Shown piece after piece: positions 21,323 through 32,740 of a stretch of 64,000 nucleotides of DNA. Made by a program: the position numbers and the translations under genes. The notes below the pieces were generated by a model that did not search any database, was not told where the DNA came from, and was given only the letters and a program-made list of their open reading frames with translations. The stretch is from positions 15,556,001 through 15,620,000 of the forward strand of contig CM065384.1 of NCBI GenBank assembly GCA_033060915.1, read 5' to 3'. The number at the start of each line of letters is the position of its first letter. The stretch's first letter is position 1. This stretch comes from Euryodendron excelsum. Its lineage: Eukaryota > Streptophyta > Magnoliopsida > Ericales > Pentaphylacaceae.

Positions 21323-23167
21323 TTACAGGTCAAAATCAATATCATCTGGATCAAAATCCCCGAAACCCGGCATCGGAGGAGGAGGATAACTACTCGAAGC
21401 ACCACCATCCTGTAGGGAAGACAGAACCGATATCAGCTGCATACAAAAGGAACTAAGCAATAGCAGAGCAATAAGGAGCAAGGAGAGAATAACTTACCCC
21501 CCCACCACCCATCTGAGACAACCGAGCCATCAAGTAAGCTACCTCGGCCTAGTACTGGTCCCGCTCCATCTGGTACCGATCTCTCTAGTCTCTCACAGTA
21601 GTAAACTTGGCTTGGGGCACATATCCTCCAGCCCAGCGCCACAAGTCAACCACCTCCTGGCCAACAGCATACCCACCGACTACTACCTCGAACTGGGTGA
21701 AGGCACCAACCGAATGGGCTCCAAAGTGCGCAGCGTAATCCGTATCCGGAGGAAGCAAGAACTCGGCACCTGGCTGGCGCTCCTGGTAGGGGATGGGCAC
21801 TCCGGCCACCAGAGCTCCAAACATATACTCTGGCGGAGCCCCTGCTGATCGAAACTCCTCGTGAAACTGTCTCCAGTGCCGCTCTCCAAGGTAGGACTCC
21901 CAGGTGTCATCACTGAGAAAAGCAACTCTCAACAAGGACAGTGGGACCAAGTACTGGATTGTCTCGTAATGGACTAATCCAATGAAAGGTCGCCAGGTCA
22001 CATCCCTCGCCTCAATCAACTCCAGGATAGCCCGGAGCGTCACGAAGTCAGTAATCTCTGATCGCTGGGCTACCCGGTCACGAGCCCACCTCAAAGCACG
22101 AGGATAGAGATCATCCTCAACGACTGCAGGGCGACGCACCGGCGGTACTCGTAACTCCACCAGACAAGGAAGGGCCAAAAGCTAGTCATGCTGCCCCAAC
22201 GAGAAGAAGTCCGAACCCGCATCGATCGAAGAAAGCAGCCAAAAGAAAAGGACCCCCAGTCCAACTCAGACAAAGCTCCTAGATCAGCTACTATACTCAC
22301 CAAACGGCATGGCACGAGTGACTTGTTGTTGTTGCAGAAGCAACTAAAGATGATGTACAACACAAGTCGCCATCTCATGATGTCCCGCCTGACAAGCGAT
22401 GGCTCAGTAGCAAAGGTACGCTCACCCTGACTAATCCAAGAGACTGGGAAGGCAGAACGCTCAGGCTGGGGCAAGTCCAACAGCAAACAGGCCTCGTCCC
22501 TTCTGACCGGGTGCAGGGTGATCCGCCGGCCGACAAAGGAGAGTCCTGTAATAATCGCCCAATCTAAAGGAGTGGGACCTAACTCGAAGCTGATAAAATG
22601 GAAGGTCCCAGTCTCCCCGAACCACCTCTCGAAAAGTGCCAGTACCAAGTGCCGGTTCAGGCGGTTAGCCTGTAATCCTATAAAGGCGCCAAACCTGATC
22701 TCTGCCAAGAAGGCGCGGTATGATGGGGTAGCCTGCTGCATGGTCACAAACACCTGATGAACAGCCCCTCGGAAAGCTGTGTGTACCCGCATAGGTGGTA
22801 AATGCTGTCTAGAATATACACTAGGGTGATAGGCCAAATCCCCGAGAGGTGGGACATCTGGTATCTGCAAATCTCCCAAGTCGGCGTCTGTCTGCCTATG
22901 CCTACAAGAAGCTCTCCCATAGTCGGTCACCTGGTCCCCAAGGCCAGGTACCTCCTCCTCGGCGTCAACCTCCTCAGCAAAAGCCTGCTTAACTGGAGGA
23001 AAAGGGTCGACAGGTAGTCTACTCCCCTGCCCGCTCTGGCTGGATGAGGATCGTCCAGTGGATCGTCGACTACCTCTGGATCGACTAGAACCGCCAGCAG
23101 AATCGGTCCGGGCCGCCTTCCCCGAACGGCGCCTCCTCTCAGAACCGTCATCACCTGCATCTGCCAT
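21323..23167 (-). pseudogene. Antisense gene of element B: plant mobile domain (PMD) protein
   Basis: Starts at ATG 23167 (MADAGDDGSE), just after a predicted acceptor. An arginine- and serine-rich N terminus (possible nuclear signal) and an acidic stretch precede a domain matching the plant mobile domain (aminotransferase-like). Landmarks are LVLALFERWF, FELGPTPLDWAIITGLSF, a segment with NNNKSLVPCRL and ELDWGSFSFGCFLRSM. The frame is open for about 357 codons, then a one-base loss near 22130 moves it into the frame starting near 22178. Two TAG stops follow (21587-21585 and one near 21550). A final small exon (21409-21323), after an 88-bp intron, encodes an acidic tail (FDPDDIDFDL) and ends TAA. 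C carries the same gene with the same intron. PMD proteins occur both in transposons and as host silencing factors (MAIN, MAIL1); the role here is unknown. Confidence 0.82.
21410..21497 (-). other. Predicted 88-bp intron in the antisense PMD gene, element B
   Basis: On the minus strand: donor GG|GTAAGT at 21497, acceptor CTTCCCTACAG ending at 21410. Element C has an 88-bp intron with the same borders (45573-45660) and phase 0. The introns have diverged but the splice sites are kept. Confidence 0.8.
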
Positions 23168-23168
23168 C

Positions 23169-24044
23169 CTGAAAAGGTATGCCAAGGTAAGTGATGTTAA
23201 TATACCATCCATGCAGTTTAATAACAGTAAAATAAAACAAACAAATAACACAAAACAAATAAAGGATTTTGAATAACAAATCAAAAACAAAATTTTCACG
23301 CATCTTGATTTCCCAACTCCAAATCACGTCTCAGGGGTTCTTTGCCTTCTCCTTCAAAAAGATTTTATTTCTAAAACTTTAACCAACTATTTTCTCAACT
23401 TCTAAAAATTTCGGCAGAGTCCCATTTAAAAGTGGCCCCTACAACGCCCATAACATCAACACAAAACACGAAATATGCACCTTCCAACACCACAATCACA
23501 TGACAATGGCACCCGTGCACACTTTTCAATTTTTCAAAATTTGCAAAACTCATGTTTTATTTTTCAAATAAATCAATGGTTTTCAAAAGGCTTCCAAAAT
23601 TTTTCAAAATCACCTCAAATGTTTTCAAAATATTCCTACATTTTTCTAAATTTCCAACTTCAAAAATTTCGTCAATTTCTGGAATTTTCTAATTTTTCCT
23701 AATTTTCTAAATATTTTTCTAATTTTCAAAAAATCAAAAATTCACCGAGTTTTCAAAAAATCACGAAACTTCATACGGTTGTCAAACACATTTTTCTAAG
23801 GCATATTGCACAAAAACATGGCCACAAAACCCAATATCCATGCCTATAGGAACAAATTTCCTATTCCTGCAGAAAACCCTCTTCACACATTTATATATAA
23901 TCACTCAAATTCAATCAAACAACCATCAAATTGCAAAAACAGCATCACCAAAGTGTTCAAAATGTATCAAAACATCAATTTCCACTATTCACATGATTCA
24001 AACGAAGTTCTACACATCAAAATCAACAAACTTTGAAAACTCAC
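23169..24044 (-). other. Predicted 5' UTR intron of the antisense gene, element B
   Basis: Minus strand: donor AAAAG|GTGAGT at 24044, acceptor CCTTTTCAG ending at 23169, next to the ATG. 876 bp. It matches the A (34422-35299) and C (43009-43903, plus) introns. Confidence 0.68.
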
Positions 24045-24467
24045 CTTTTGGAAGTTCTCCGGCGAAATCTTCACTTCCGGCGACTTTTTCGGCGACGTGG
24101 ACTCCCTCCGGCAATCACCCGCGGTCCCCAAGGAGTGCTCCTTCAATGTCCAAGACGGATTCCTCGCAATGCCTCACAAATTTGCAAAAAACTCTTCAAA
24201 TCCCGTGGGTGTGCGAACCAGAAATTTTCTGGTTTTTAACCTTAAGCCTGGCGCCACTAGCAGAGGCGCCAGTGCTTTATTGCCAAAGGCGCCACTACCA
24301 GTGGTGCCAGTTCTAAATTTTGGGCAGTTTTGCCCTTTTTCCCGCCAAAACTTGTTTTCGAAGGCCTTTTTGGCCCGTTATCCGTTTTCGACCCCCGTTG
24401 TCGAAGAATTTCCAGTGTCCGTCCCTCCGACTGCCTCGCAGTCAACATGGGACTCTTACTCTTATCG

Positions 24468-24498
24468 TTTTTTGTCTTTGACAGGCAAAGACAAAAAA
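24468..24498 (+). other. 13-bp hairpin next to the polypurine tract, element B
   Basis: TTTTTTGTCTTTG pairs with CAAAGACAAAAAA around the loop ACAGG. Relative to element A, one pair has changed from C-G to T-A on both arms. The 3' arm runs into the polypurine tract. Confidence 0.75.
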
Positions 24499-24505
24499 AG
24501 AGGGG
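24493..24505 (+). promoter_or_regulatory. Polypurine tract, element B
   Basis: AAAAAAAGAGGGG followed by CAGC and the 3' LTR at 24510. Confidence 0.85.
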
Positions 24506-24509
24506 CAGC

Positions 24510-27500
24510 TGTAAGCAACCCATTTTTGACCGCTCGGCAGTCTACACTTCGAAACCAATCATTTAGGTCCAAATTCCGTCTTTCCATCGCTTCGCGGGCC
24601 TGTTAGGCCCAAATAGAGGCAAAATGACCAAAATGCATTAGGGGCATTGTCCTTTCTTATTTCAATTCCAATCCTTCTCTCGAGACAGATTATTCCTCGA
24701 GACAGTTCGAGTAGCAAAACTACTCACAAAACCGTTAGAGTGGCGGAAACACTCACAAAACCGTTAGAGTAGCAGAAATATTCACAAAACCGTTAGAGTA
24801 GCGGAAATACTCACACCGTTAGAGTGGCGAAAACACTGAAAACCCAGGCACGTCTCTTCGGAGACGGTAAGACCCCTTTCCAACCCCTCTCTCAAGACAT
24901 TTAATTCCTCGAGACGGTAAGACCCCTTCTAGTCCCACTCTCGAGACAGTTTATTCCTCGAGACGGTCCGAGTAGCAAAACTACTCACAAAATCGTTAGA
25001 ATAGCGGAAATACTCACAGAGCCGTTAGAGTAGCGGAAATACTCAACCGTTAGAGTAGCGCAAATACTCACAGAACCGTCCGAGTAGCGAAAATACTCAC
25101 AAATCATCAACCCCGTCCGAGTAACGGAAATACTCACAAATCATCAACCCCGTCCGAGTAGCGGAAATACTTATACCGTTAGAATGGCGGAAACACTCAA
25201 AACCTAGGTCAACACCCGTGTCTGTTAGCTCACTCCGGTGAAAAATGACCAAATTACCCTTTGGACCTTTTCGGTCAAGATGACCATTTTGCCCCTAGGC
25301 ATCCGGATGCCCCGGGAACCACACCGGCTATGGGTATCAAACCGACAATGACCCGAGAATACTTTTTATAGTGTTCTCAACCTTCCTTTACCTTTCCGGA
25401 CCATTCTGAGTCAGTTCCGGCGAACCCGGTACAAAATGACCGTTTTGCCCCTAGAGGGCTGGTCTCCTTCTTCGACCACACCGGCTTTGGGTATCAAACC
25501 GGTAATGACCCGAGAATACTTTTTATAGTGTTCTCAACCTCCCCTTACCTTTCTGGATCATTCCGAGTTAGTTCCGGCAAACCCGGTACAAAATAACTGT
25601 TTTGCCCCTAGTGGGCCGGTCTCCATTTCCGACCATGCCGGCTTTGGGAATCAAACCGGCAACCTCTGGAAAGATTCTAAATAATGTTTCCAGGTCCCAA
25701 GTCTTTTCCCGGGACAATCCGAGTTCGCCCCGGTAGTTTTCTGGTCCGATTGACCATTTTGCCCCTAAAGGCTCGGTCAACATTTTCGACCCACCTTATC
25801 TTCATTTTTCAAGTCAAATACCTCCAGGACACTATTTCAAGTGTTCTTGCTCCTTTCTGGCCTTCCGGGTCACTCCCGGCTCCTTCAAATCATTCCCGGA
25901 CTTTCCGGAGTCACTCCTAGTGAAGCCAGGCTAAAGTTTACATGGTAGTCACTAGTACAGGCGCCGAAATCTAGTCAAAGATACGTTACTTGCCGACCTT
26001 AATTGTTTCCTAAATGGCTGGCGCCACTAGTAGTGGTGCCAAGCCAAAAAATGGCCTGGCGCCACTACTAGTAGGGCCAGTGTATAATTTGGCCTGGCAC
26101 CACTGCAACAGGCGCCAGGTTTGTCCTCCCTCTATAAATACAGAGCCTCGTTCAACCTGAAAGGGGTCTGCAAACTTAACCTAAGAATCCTATATTTCGA
26201 TATACAGAGCTCGAGCCCTTCCTAAACCCTAGCCTCCCTAGGTTTTTCCAAACCCTAGCCTCCTATACAGTTATACACTCCCCCATACACTCATACACTA
26301 GCCTTCAACTATCCTTCGAAGACTTGAAGAGCTGCCATCCAAAGCTTGAAGACAACCCTTGAAGACTGAAGAAGAAGATCAAGACGAAGACCGAAGACCG
26401 AAGACAAGCAAGGCGCGCAAATTAAAGAAGATACAAGGTAGGCTCCCTATTTAATTTTCCGCATTCCCCCCTCTCTCTTCTCTCCAACCCACTTGGGTTT
26501 TCTCTATTTTAATCCCCCATCTCTTTCTCCCCCTTTTCTTTGCATGCTTGAAACAAGGGGATTCCCGGTCCATGTGTAGGATTGGGCTATTGGAGAGTCA
26601 CCGTGTCGGGGCTTTCTTCTAGTCTAATCAAAGACCACGTGGGTCCGGCCCCCTTGATTATGTGGTGAAGCCTTAACCTTGTATGTTCACGACCCCAAAT
26701 TGCATTGTGCATATCATAGTCTTGCATCTTCCAAAAATTGTTTTCAAAGTTGTTTTTCAAAACGTTTTTAAACTTGTTTTCAAAATTGCATCAAAATCTC
26801 TTTTTCAAAAACTTGTTTTCAAAACCACAATTCTAGGGTGATTCTAGCCTTTCCATGGCTAGGGTTGCTTTAGGAAAGTGTTATATTAAAAGTGGCCTTT
26901 TGGTCTATATTTTCAAACCTTGTTTTCAAAACCACTTTCCTACAGTGGTTCTAGTCCTCTTATAGCTAGGATTGCTTTAGGAAAGTGAGATGTTTTTAAT
27001 CCTTCTAAACTCTCCCTCTCTTTAAAAATCTCTTCCTAAAAATCTCTTTTTCAACATACTTTCCTAAAACTTTCCTCTTCAAAATTGTTTTCAAAAACTC
27101 CTTCCAAAATCTATTTTTCAAAACTCCCTTTTTCAACTCCTTTCCAAAATCCTCTCCCCAAAATCCACTTTCTAAAAACGCTCCCTAAAAATCTTTCAAA
27201 AAACTCTCTTTTCCAAAATCTCCCTTCTAGAAATTCCCCCCTAGGATCTACCTTCCAAAATCTACGTTTTTAAAAACACACTTTCCAAAACTCTTTCTCT
27301 TTAAAATCTTTTTCCAAAAACTCTCTCTTCAAATTCACTTTCCAAAAATTCCTCCCTAGGATTCCCTTCTAGAAAAACCTTCGTTTCCAAAAAAATGCAC
27401 TTTCCAAAAATCTCTTTCCTTACAGCCCAAGTCAAGCCCTTGAGCCCACAATTAGGAAACCCTAATTTTCTTTCTAAAAACATGATTTTCAAACTTTGCC

Positions 27501-29596
27501 CCAAACCTAGGTTTCTAAAATCTCTTGTTTTCACATCCAAACTATACATGTTTCCAAAACCTATTTTCTACGTCAAAACTATGGTTTTTCAAATCTAGGG
27601 TTTCTAGAATCTCCCTTTCCAAATCCTTGCCAAATCAAATCTTCCCTCTAGGAAACAAAATCAAACCTTTGCTTTAGGAAACCAAATCCAATCTCCCCGT
27701 TTAGGAAACTAGATCCTATCCTCTGTTTTTGGAAACAAAATCAAACCCTTGTTTTTAGAAACCAAATCCAATCCCTTCCTAATCCAAACCTTTCTTAATT
27801 CAATTCCTTCCTAAACCATAAGTTTCCTAAACTTAAACTTTAAATCTTTCCTTAAATTTCAAAATCCAAATCTTTCCTAAACTTCCACTTTCCTAAACCT
27901 TAAGTTTCCAAAATTTGAACATAAAAATCTTTCCTAAATTTTAAAACTCAACTTTCAAATCTTTCTTAATTCAACCCCCTTTCTAAATCTTAACTTTCCA
28001 AATTCAAGTTTTCAAAACCTTTCCTAAATTCAAGCCTTTCCGAATTTCAAGACTTTCTAAAATTCAAACTCTAAAACTTTCTAAATCCTAAACTTTCTAA
28101 ATTTCAAATCTTTCTGAAATTCTAAGCTTCCTAAATTCAAAACTTTCTTAAGTTAAATCTTTCTAAACTTCCAAGCTTTCTAAATTCTAAATCTTTCCAA
28201 AACTTCAACATCTTTCCAAATCCAAAACTTTCCTATTTTCAAAAATTCCTTATTTTCAAAACCTTTCCTTTTTCAAAACCTTTCTTAAAATGGAGTTTTC
28301 TTAATTCAAAACTTTCTAAACTCAAAGCTTTCTTAATTCAAAACTTTCCCTTTCTTAATTCAAACATTTCCTAAATTGAAAACTTTCCTTTTTCAAACCT
28401 TTCCCAAAGCGAAACTTTCTTATTTTCAAAACTTCCTTGTTTCAAAACTTTCCAAATTCAAAACTTCCCTTTTTCAAACATTTCAAAATTCAAAACTTTC
28501 TTAATTCAAAACTTTCCTAAAGTTGAGACATTCCAAATTCAAAACTTTCTTAAAATGAAACTTTCCTAATTCGAACCTTTTCTAAATTCAATATTTCTTC
28601 GATCTTTCAAGCCCAACCTTTGAGTCAAATCTTTCTTCATCTCAAGTCGAAATCATATCTCCCTAAGTCTAGGTTTACTAAAACCAAGCTTTCCAAAATC
28701 AACTCTTTTCAAATTTTCTAATCAAAATCTCCTTCTTCCAAATCATACATTCTATTTTCAATCGGACTCTGGTTCGAACTACGACTGACCTGATTCCCCC
28801 AAAGGGATACGTAGGCAACCTTCATAGGTGCGGTCACAATACTTTTCAAACTTTCAATTCCACCCTCATGGGTGCGGTTTCCAAAATCTTTTCAAATCTC
28901 GAATTCCAATCTACTTTCAAACTTTCTATTTTCAAATTTTCAAACTTTCCAATTTCAATTCCGTCTCTTCAAATCTATTTTCAAATCAAATCAATTTCTT
29001 TTCAAATCAATTTCTATTTTCCAATTCTCTTATCTTGCACGTGCATATCATGCATCATATTAGTTTCATTTTTTTCAAACATTATTTTTTTCAAAGTGAA
29101 TAGGGTCGGCCAATAGTTAATTAAGGACTCTCATAGGTGAATCTAGGGTAGATTGACATGTAGGTACCGAAAGGGCGGGGTAGGGTGATAGCTTAGTGCG
29201 TCTTCCCTACACGTAACCAACCTCCGAACCTAGAATCACTGTTTTCAAAGACCAAAAGGAGTTATTTTTCTAAAAAAGGGCCAAATGTTTTCCAAAGGTT
29301 GCCAAACAACCTGTTTTCTTTAAAAACCCTCTCTCGAGGAGATATTTTCAAATTGTTTTTTTTTAAAAACCCTAAGTGTAGTTTTCGGATTATGCTTAGT
29401 TTTTAGGTGACCTAACTCACCTTAATTAAGTTAGGTGGCGACTCCGAATATTTTTCAAAAGCCCTTTATTCAAACCTGTTTTCAATTCAAACCTAGTCGC
29501 ACTCATTCTTCTAGGAGGGTGAGTTCTAACGAGAGAGTACAGCATTTTTCCCGCTTGGGTGAGTATTCCTCGAGTGCGAAAAATCTGGGCGCGACA
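24510..29596 (+). mobile_element. Element B, 3' LTR
   Basis: TGTAAGCAACC...GCGACA, 5087 bp. Hairpin array about 24675-25200 with CGTCTCTTCGGAGACG at 24851-24866, three units of about 160 bp (about 25265-25790), palindromes about 26018-26120, TATA box 26133-26140, G-poor U5 about 26720-28760. A stretch near the start (after 24547), present in the 5' LTR, is deleted. U5 is nearly identical between the two LTRs. Confidence 0.93.
24675..25200 (+). repeat. Tandem short-hairpin array in U3 (element B 3' LTR)
   Basis: Same units as in the B 5' LTR, with loss of one CGTCTC hairpin copy. Confidence 0.82.
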
Positions 29597-29601
29597 ACCA
29601 A
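29597..29601 (+). repeat. Target-site duplication of element B (right)
   Basis: ACCAA, equal to 10722-10726; the pol reading frame of A resumes directly after it. Confidence 0.93.
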
Positions 29602-31805
29602 CCCCGGGGCATCCTTTGCTGATGTACATGACGGTGGTAGATACTTCTATGGGATGCATTCTGGGGCAACATGATGAAACAAGGAGAAAAGAGTAAGCCA
29701 TTTACTACCTCAGTAAGAAATTTCTGCCATATGAGGCAAAGTATTCCGATCTCTAGAAAACCTGCTGCGCATTAGCCTGGGCAGCTCACAGGCTTCGACA
29801 CTACATGCTCTATCATACCACCTTCCTCATCTCTCAAATGGATCCCCTCAAGTATATATTCGAGAAACCAGCCCTGTCAAGCAGAATTGCTCGATGGCAC
29901 ATGATCCTGTCAGAATTCGATATTGTATTCACTACCCATAAAGCAGTCAAGGGGCAGGTGATAGTTGATTATCTGGCCGAGAACCCTATTAATGATTATC
30001 AATCCATGGAGCCCCAATTCCCTGATGAAAATATACTATACGTTGACGGTGCATTTGAAGAGCAAGAACCAGCCGGATGGAAGATGTTTTTCAACGACGC
30101 TGCTAACAAAAGGGGAGCCGGCATTGGGGCGGTAATAGTATCGAGAACAAGCAGTCATTATCCTATTGTGGTTAAGTTACAACTTGAACTCTGCACTAAT
30201 AACATCGCCGAATATGAGGCTTGCATCCTGGGATTAAGATTGGCATTAGAAATGAAGATTGATGAATTGGTTGTTCTCGGTGATTCAGATTTGGTCATTC
30301 AGCAATCCAAGAACGTGTATCAAACTCGAGATGCCAAACTCTCCCCGTATTATCAATAGGTCAAGGACTTGTGTCAGCTATTCAAAAGCGTGGATTTTCG
30401 TCACGTGCCCCGAACAGAGAACAGCTTCGCCGATGCCTTGGCTACATTGGCTGCAGTAATCAAGGTCGACAGTGGCACTGAAATACCCCCTCTACAAATC
30501 TTCACCAGGGATGTCCCCTCTTATTGTCTGCATACAACTATTGAACCTCCCGAGAAACCGTGGTTTTATGACATCCAGAGGTATATTCAAACCAGGACGT
30601 TCCCCGATGCAGCAACACAACGCGATAGGAAGACCATTTGCCGTTTAGCGGGACACTATTTCATGGCTGGAAATGAGCTTTTCAGGAGATCATGGTTCGG
30701 ACCTCTAAGATGTGTCAATGCCGCCGAAGCCAAAGTTATCATGGAAGAAGTGCATGAGGGAGTTTGTGGCCCCCACATGAATGGCCACACGCTTGCAAAG
30801 AAGATTCTCCGGACAGGGCATTACTGGTCAACAATGGAGTCAGATTGCATTAGATACATTCTTCGATGTCACAAATGTTAGATAGATGGGGATAAGATCA
30901 AAGCACCACCATCTGAGCTCCATTCTATGTCTACCCCATGGCCCTTTTCTATGTGGGGGATAGATATGATCGGACCTATCACTCCTAAAGCTTCCAATGG
31001 CCACCGCTTCATCCTGGTCGCTATTGATTATTTCACTAAATGGGTGGAAGCCGTCTCTTACATCCATGTCACCAAGAAGGTCGTAGAAAGGTTCATAAAA
31101 AATTACATCATCTGCCGGTATGGGATTCCCGAGTCACTCATTACTGATAATGGTTCCAATCTGAACAACGAATTGATATCGAAGCTATGCCAAACATTTC
31201 GCTTTACTCACCGGAATTCGGTCACTTACCGGCCCCAGATGAATGGGGCAGTAGAAGCAGCCAACAAGAATATTAAAAGAATACTCCGAAAAATGATTGA
31301 CAATTACAAAGATTGGCATGAGAAACTTCCATTTTCATTGATGGCTTACCGAACTACTATGAGGGTCTCCACCAGAAGTACTCCTTTTGAGCTAGTTTAC
31401 GGCACCGAGGTAGTCATCCCTGTTGAGATTGAGATTCCTTCTTTACGGATCTTAACAGAAACCAAGTTAGACGAAGCAGAATGGATTAAAGACCGATATG
31501 CCCAACTTTGTTTGCTGGATGAGAAGCGGTTAGCTGCAGTTTATCACGCTCAATGTTACAGAAGGCGAATGGCCAGAGCATTTGACAAAAAGGTACGACC
31601 TCGATCATTCCAACCGGGAGATTTGGTGCTCAAGAAGGTGTTTCCCCATCAGGAGATGGCACAGGAAAAGTTTGCTCCAAACTACGAAGGGCCATTCATG
31701 GTAAAGAAAGTCTTGTCTGGAGGAGCTCTCGTTTTGGAGGAAATGGATGGCCAAGAATTTCCTAGCCCATTGAATTCAGATGCTGTCAAACGCTATTATA
31801 TATGA
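29602..31805 (+). pseudogene. pol: pol 3' part of element A: RNase H, archaeal-type RNase H and integrase
   Basis: The frame continues from RT after element B. A Ty3-type RNase H lies at about 29620-29990, with its first catalytic aspartate codon likely at 29640. A second, archaeal-type RNase H follows (about 30030-30340; D at 30096, E at 30210, D at 30282), the hallmark of the Tat lineage. Integrase has an HHCC zinc finger (to 30878), and the catalytic core D 30963, D 31146, E 31254, exactly DX35E. A basic C-terminal GPF-type module (about 31600-31800) follows, with no chromodomain. The natural stop is TGA 31803-31805. Internal stops: TAA 29694-29696, TAG 29754-29756, TAG 30357-30359, TAG 30879-30881. 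The integrase from 30882 to 31805 is open over more than 300 codons. The protein would remove the RNA strand and insert the cDNA in the nucleus. Confidence 0.94.
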
Positions 31806-32740
31806 TTCTGAAAGCTAGACCTTTGGTTTCTGTAAAGGAGCAATAAAACCTACTCTCCTCATTCTCCATTGAGATACCCAAGGAAAGATAGGAATATACA
31901 GGAAAGATGGGAATATACAGGAAAAGTGCCGTTGAACCAAAAACTATCAAAGGTGATCACTAGTAGAGTGGTAGGCTTGAACCTTTTCTTTTTCTTTCAA
32001 AAGTAAACACCAACACCATAACCCCTAAAAGTCCTCTCAGATTGGAATTAAATTGATTAGTCCAAATGAGCTTGCTAAATATGCCATGAGCTGGAGAATG
32101 ATGCAAGTAGCGTTTAGGGGCTTCTCAACAGAAATCCAAGACCAAGCTGAGGAAAGAGAGAGAAAGAAGAGAGAAAAGTTAAGCACTTCCCGAGGATACG
32201 GTGAAAACCCGAAAGGGCGCCGTAGGTAAAAAGGTAGGGATGTGGCAAGATACAAAACTGTCGACCCTGGCCAAAACCTGCAAAGGCACCTTGGTACAAA
32301 AATGACAGAGCTGGGACTGGTGAAAACCCTCAGGGGCACTAGTAGCAAAAATAGCCAAAAAAAAAAAAAGGGGGGGGGGTAAAAACAAGGGATTTAGATG
32401 TAAGAAATAGCTCAAGCTACCACATTCCCCGGAAGTTAAGGTATAAAAGCAACAGTGTAAAAGTCGAAAGGCGTCTCGAAAGGCATTCTCCGGTTTAGCC
32501 CAATTAGGGTTAAAAGAAACAGAGGTCCCTTTCACGGAACAATCAGTGAGTCAAAGAATCAAACAAAGGGGAGTTATTTTTCATTAAACTGCAATTCTCA
32601 TTTAATTTTTCCCAAAATTGTTATTATACTAATCATACAGAAAATCATACCAAAAGCACGGGAGGTCATGAATTCATAAGATAAAAGAGGCATAACACTA
32701 AACAAAGTATGTTTTTCTATAAATGCAGAAATCAGCAAAT
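31806..32740 (+). other. Spacer between integrase and antisense gene, element A
   Basis: Non-coding. Near 31881-31925 a short phrase, GGAATATACAGGAAA, is repeated. Between 32202 and 32350 three diverged units of about 55-65 bp share the core GGTGAAAACCC...GGGCRCC. A G/A homopolymer lies near 32358-32380. One stretch near 32028-32085 resembles the longer repeats downstream of gag in B. Short minus-strand frames are not convincing genes. Confidence 0.7.

Larger units (their letters stand above)
23168..24509. other. 3' non-coding region of element B (antisense gene upstream region)
   Basis: Colinear with A 34421-35763. It carries the antisense 5' intron, a first exon with GC-rich CGCCGGA-type sequence (about 24045-24240), GGCGCC inverted repeats (24248-24272 and 24288-24308), the hairpin and the polypurine tract. 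Short sense-strand frames are non-conserved shadows. Confidence 0.65.
10727..29596 (+). mobile_element. Element B: gag-only retrotransposon inserted in element A pol
   Basis: Two LTRs of about 5.06 and 5.09 kb, the target duplication ACCAA (10722-10726, 29597-29601) and an 8.73 kb internal region define B. Order: primer-binding site, leader, gag (17327-19333), spacer with tandem repeats, antisense plant-mobile-domain gene (23167-21323), 3' non-coding region, polypurine tract. No pol sequence is present. B is the youngest insertion of the nest. It shares its LTR plan, leader and 3' region with A, but its gag and antisense cassette with C. Confidence 0.94.

Noticed and set aside
22250..22330. 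Additional intron inside the PMD gene at a GTGAGT-like site near the NNNKSLVPCRL segment
   Set aside because: The frame stays open and PMD-like across it (ELDWGSFSFGCFL), so removal would delete part of the domain.
22188..23276. Plus-strand frames opposite the PMD gene (also 32907-33170, 33602-33907)
   Set aside because: Shadows of the antisense genes; no conserved protein and no continuation in the homologous copy.
32037..32535. Overlapping minus-strand frames after the antisense gene of A
   Set aside because: They overlap one another over a repeat-rich spacer and show no domain; the antisense gene ends at 32741.
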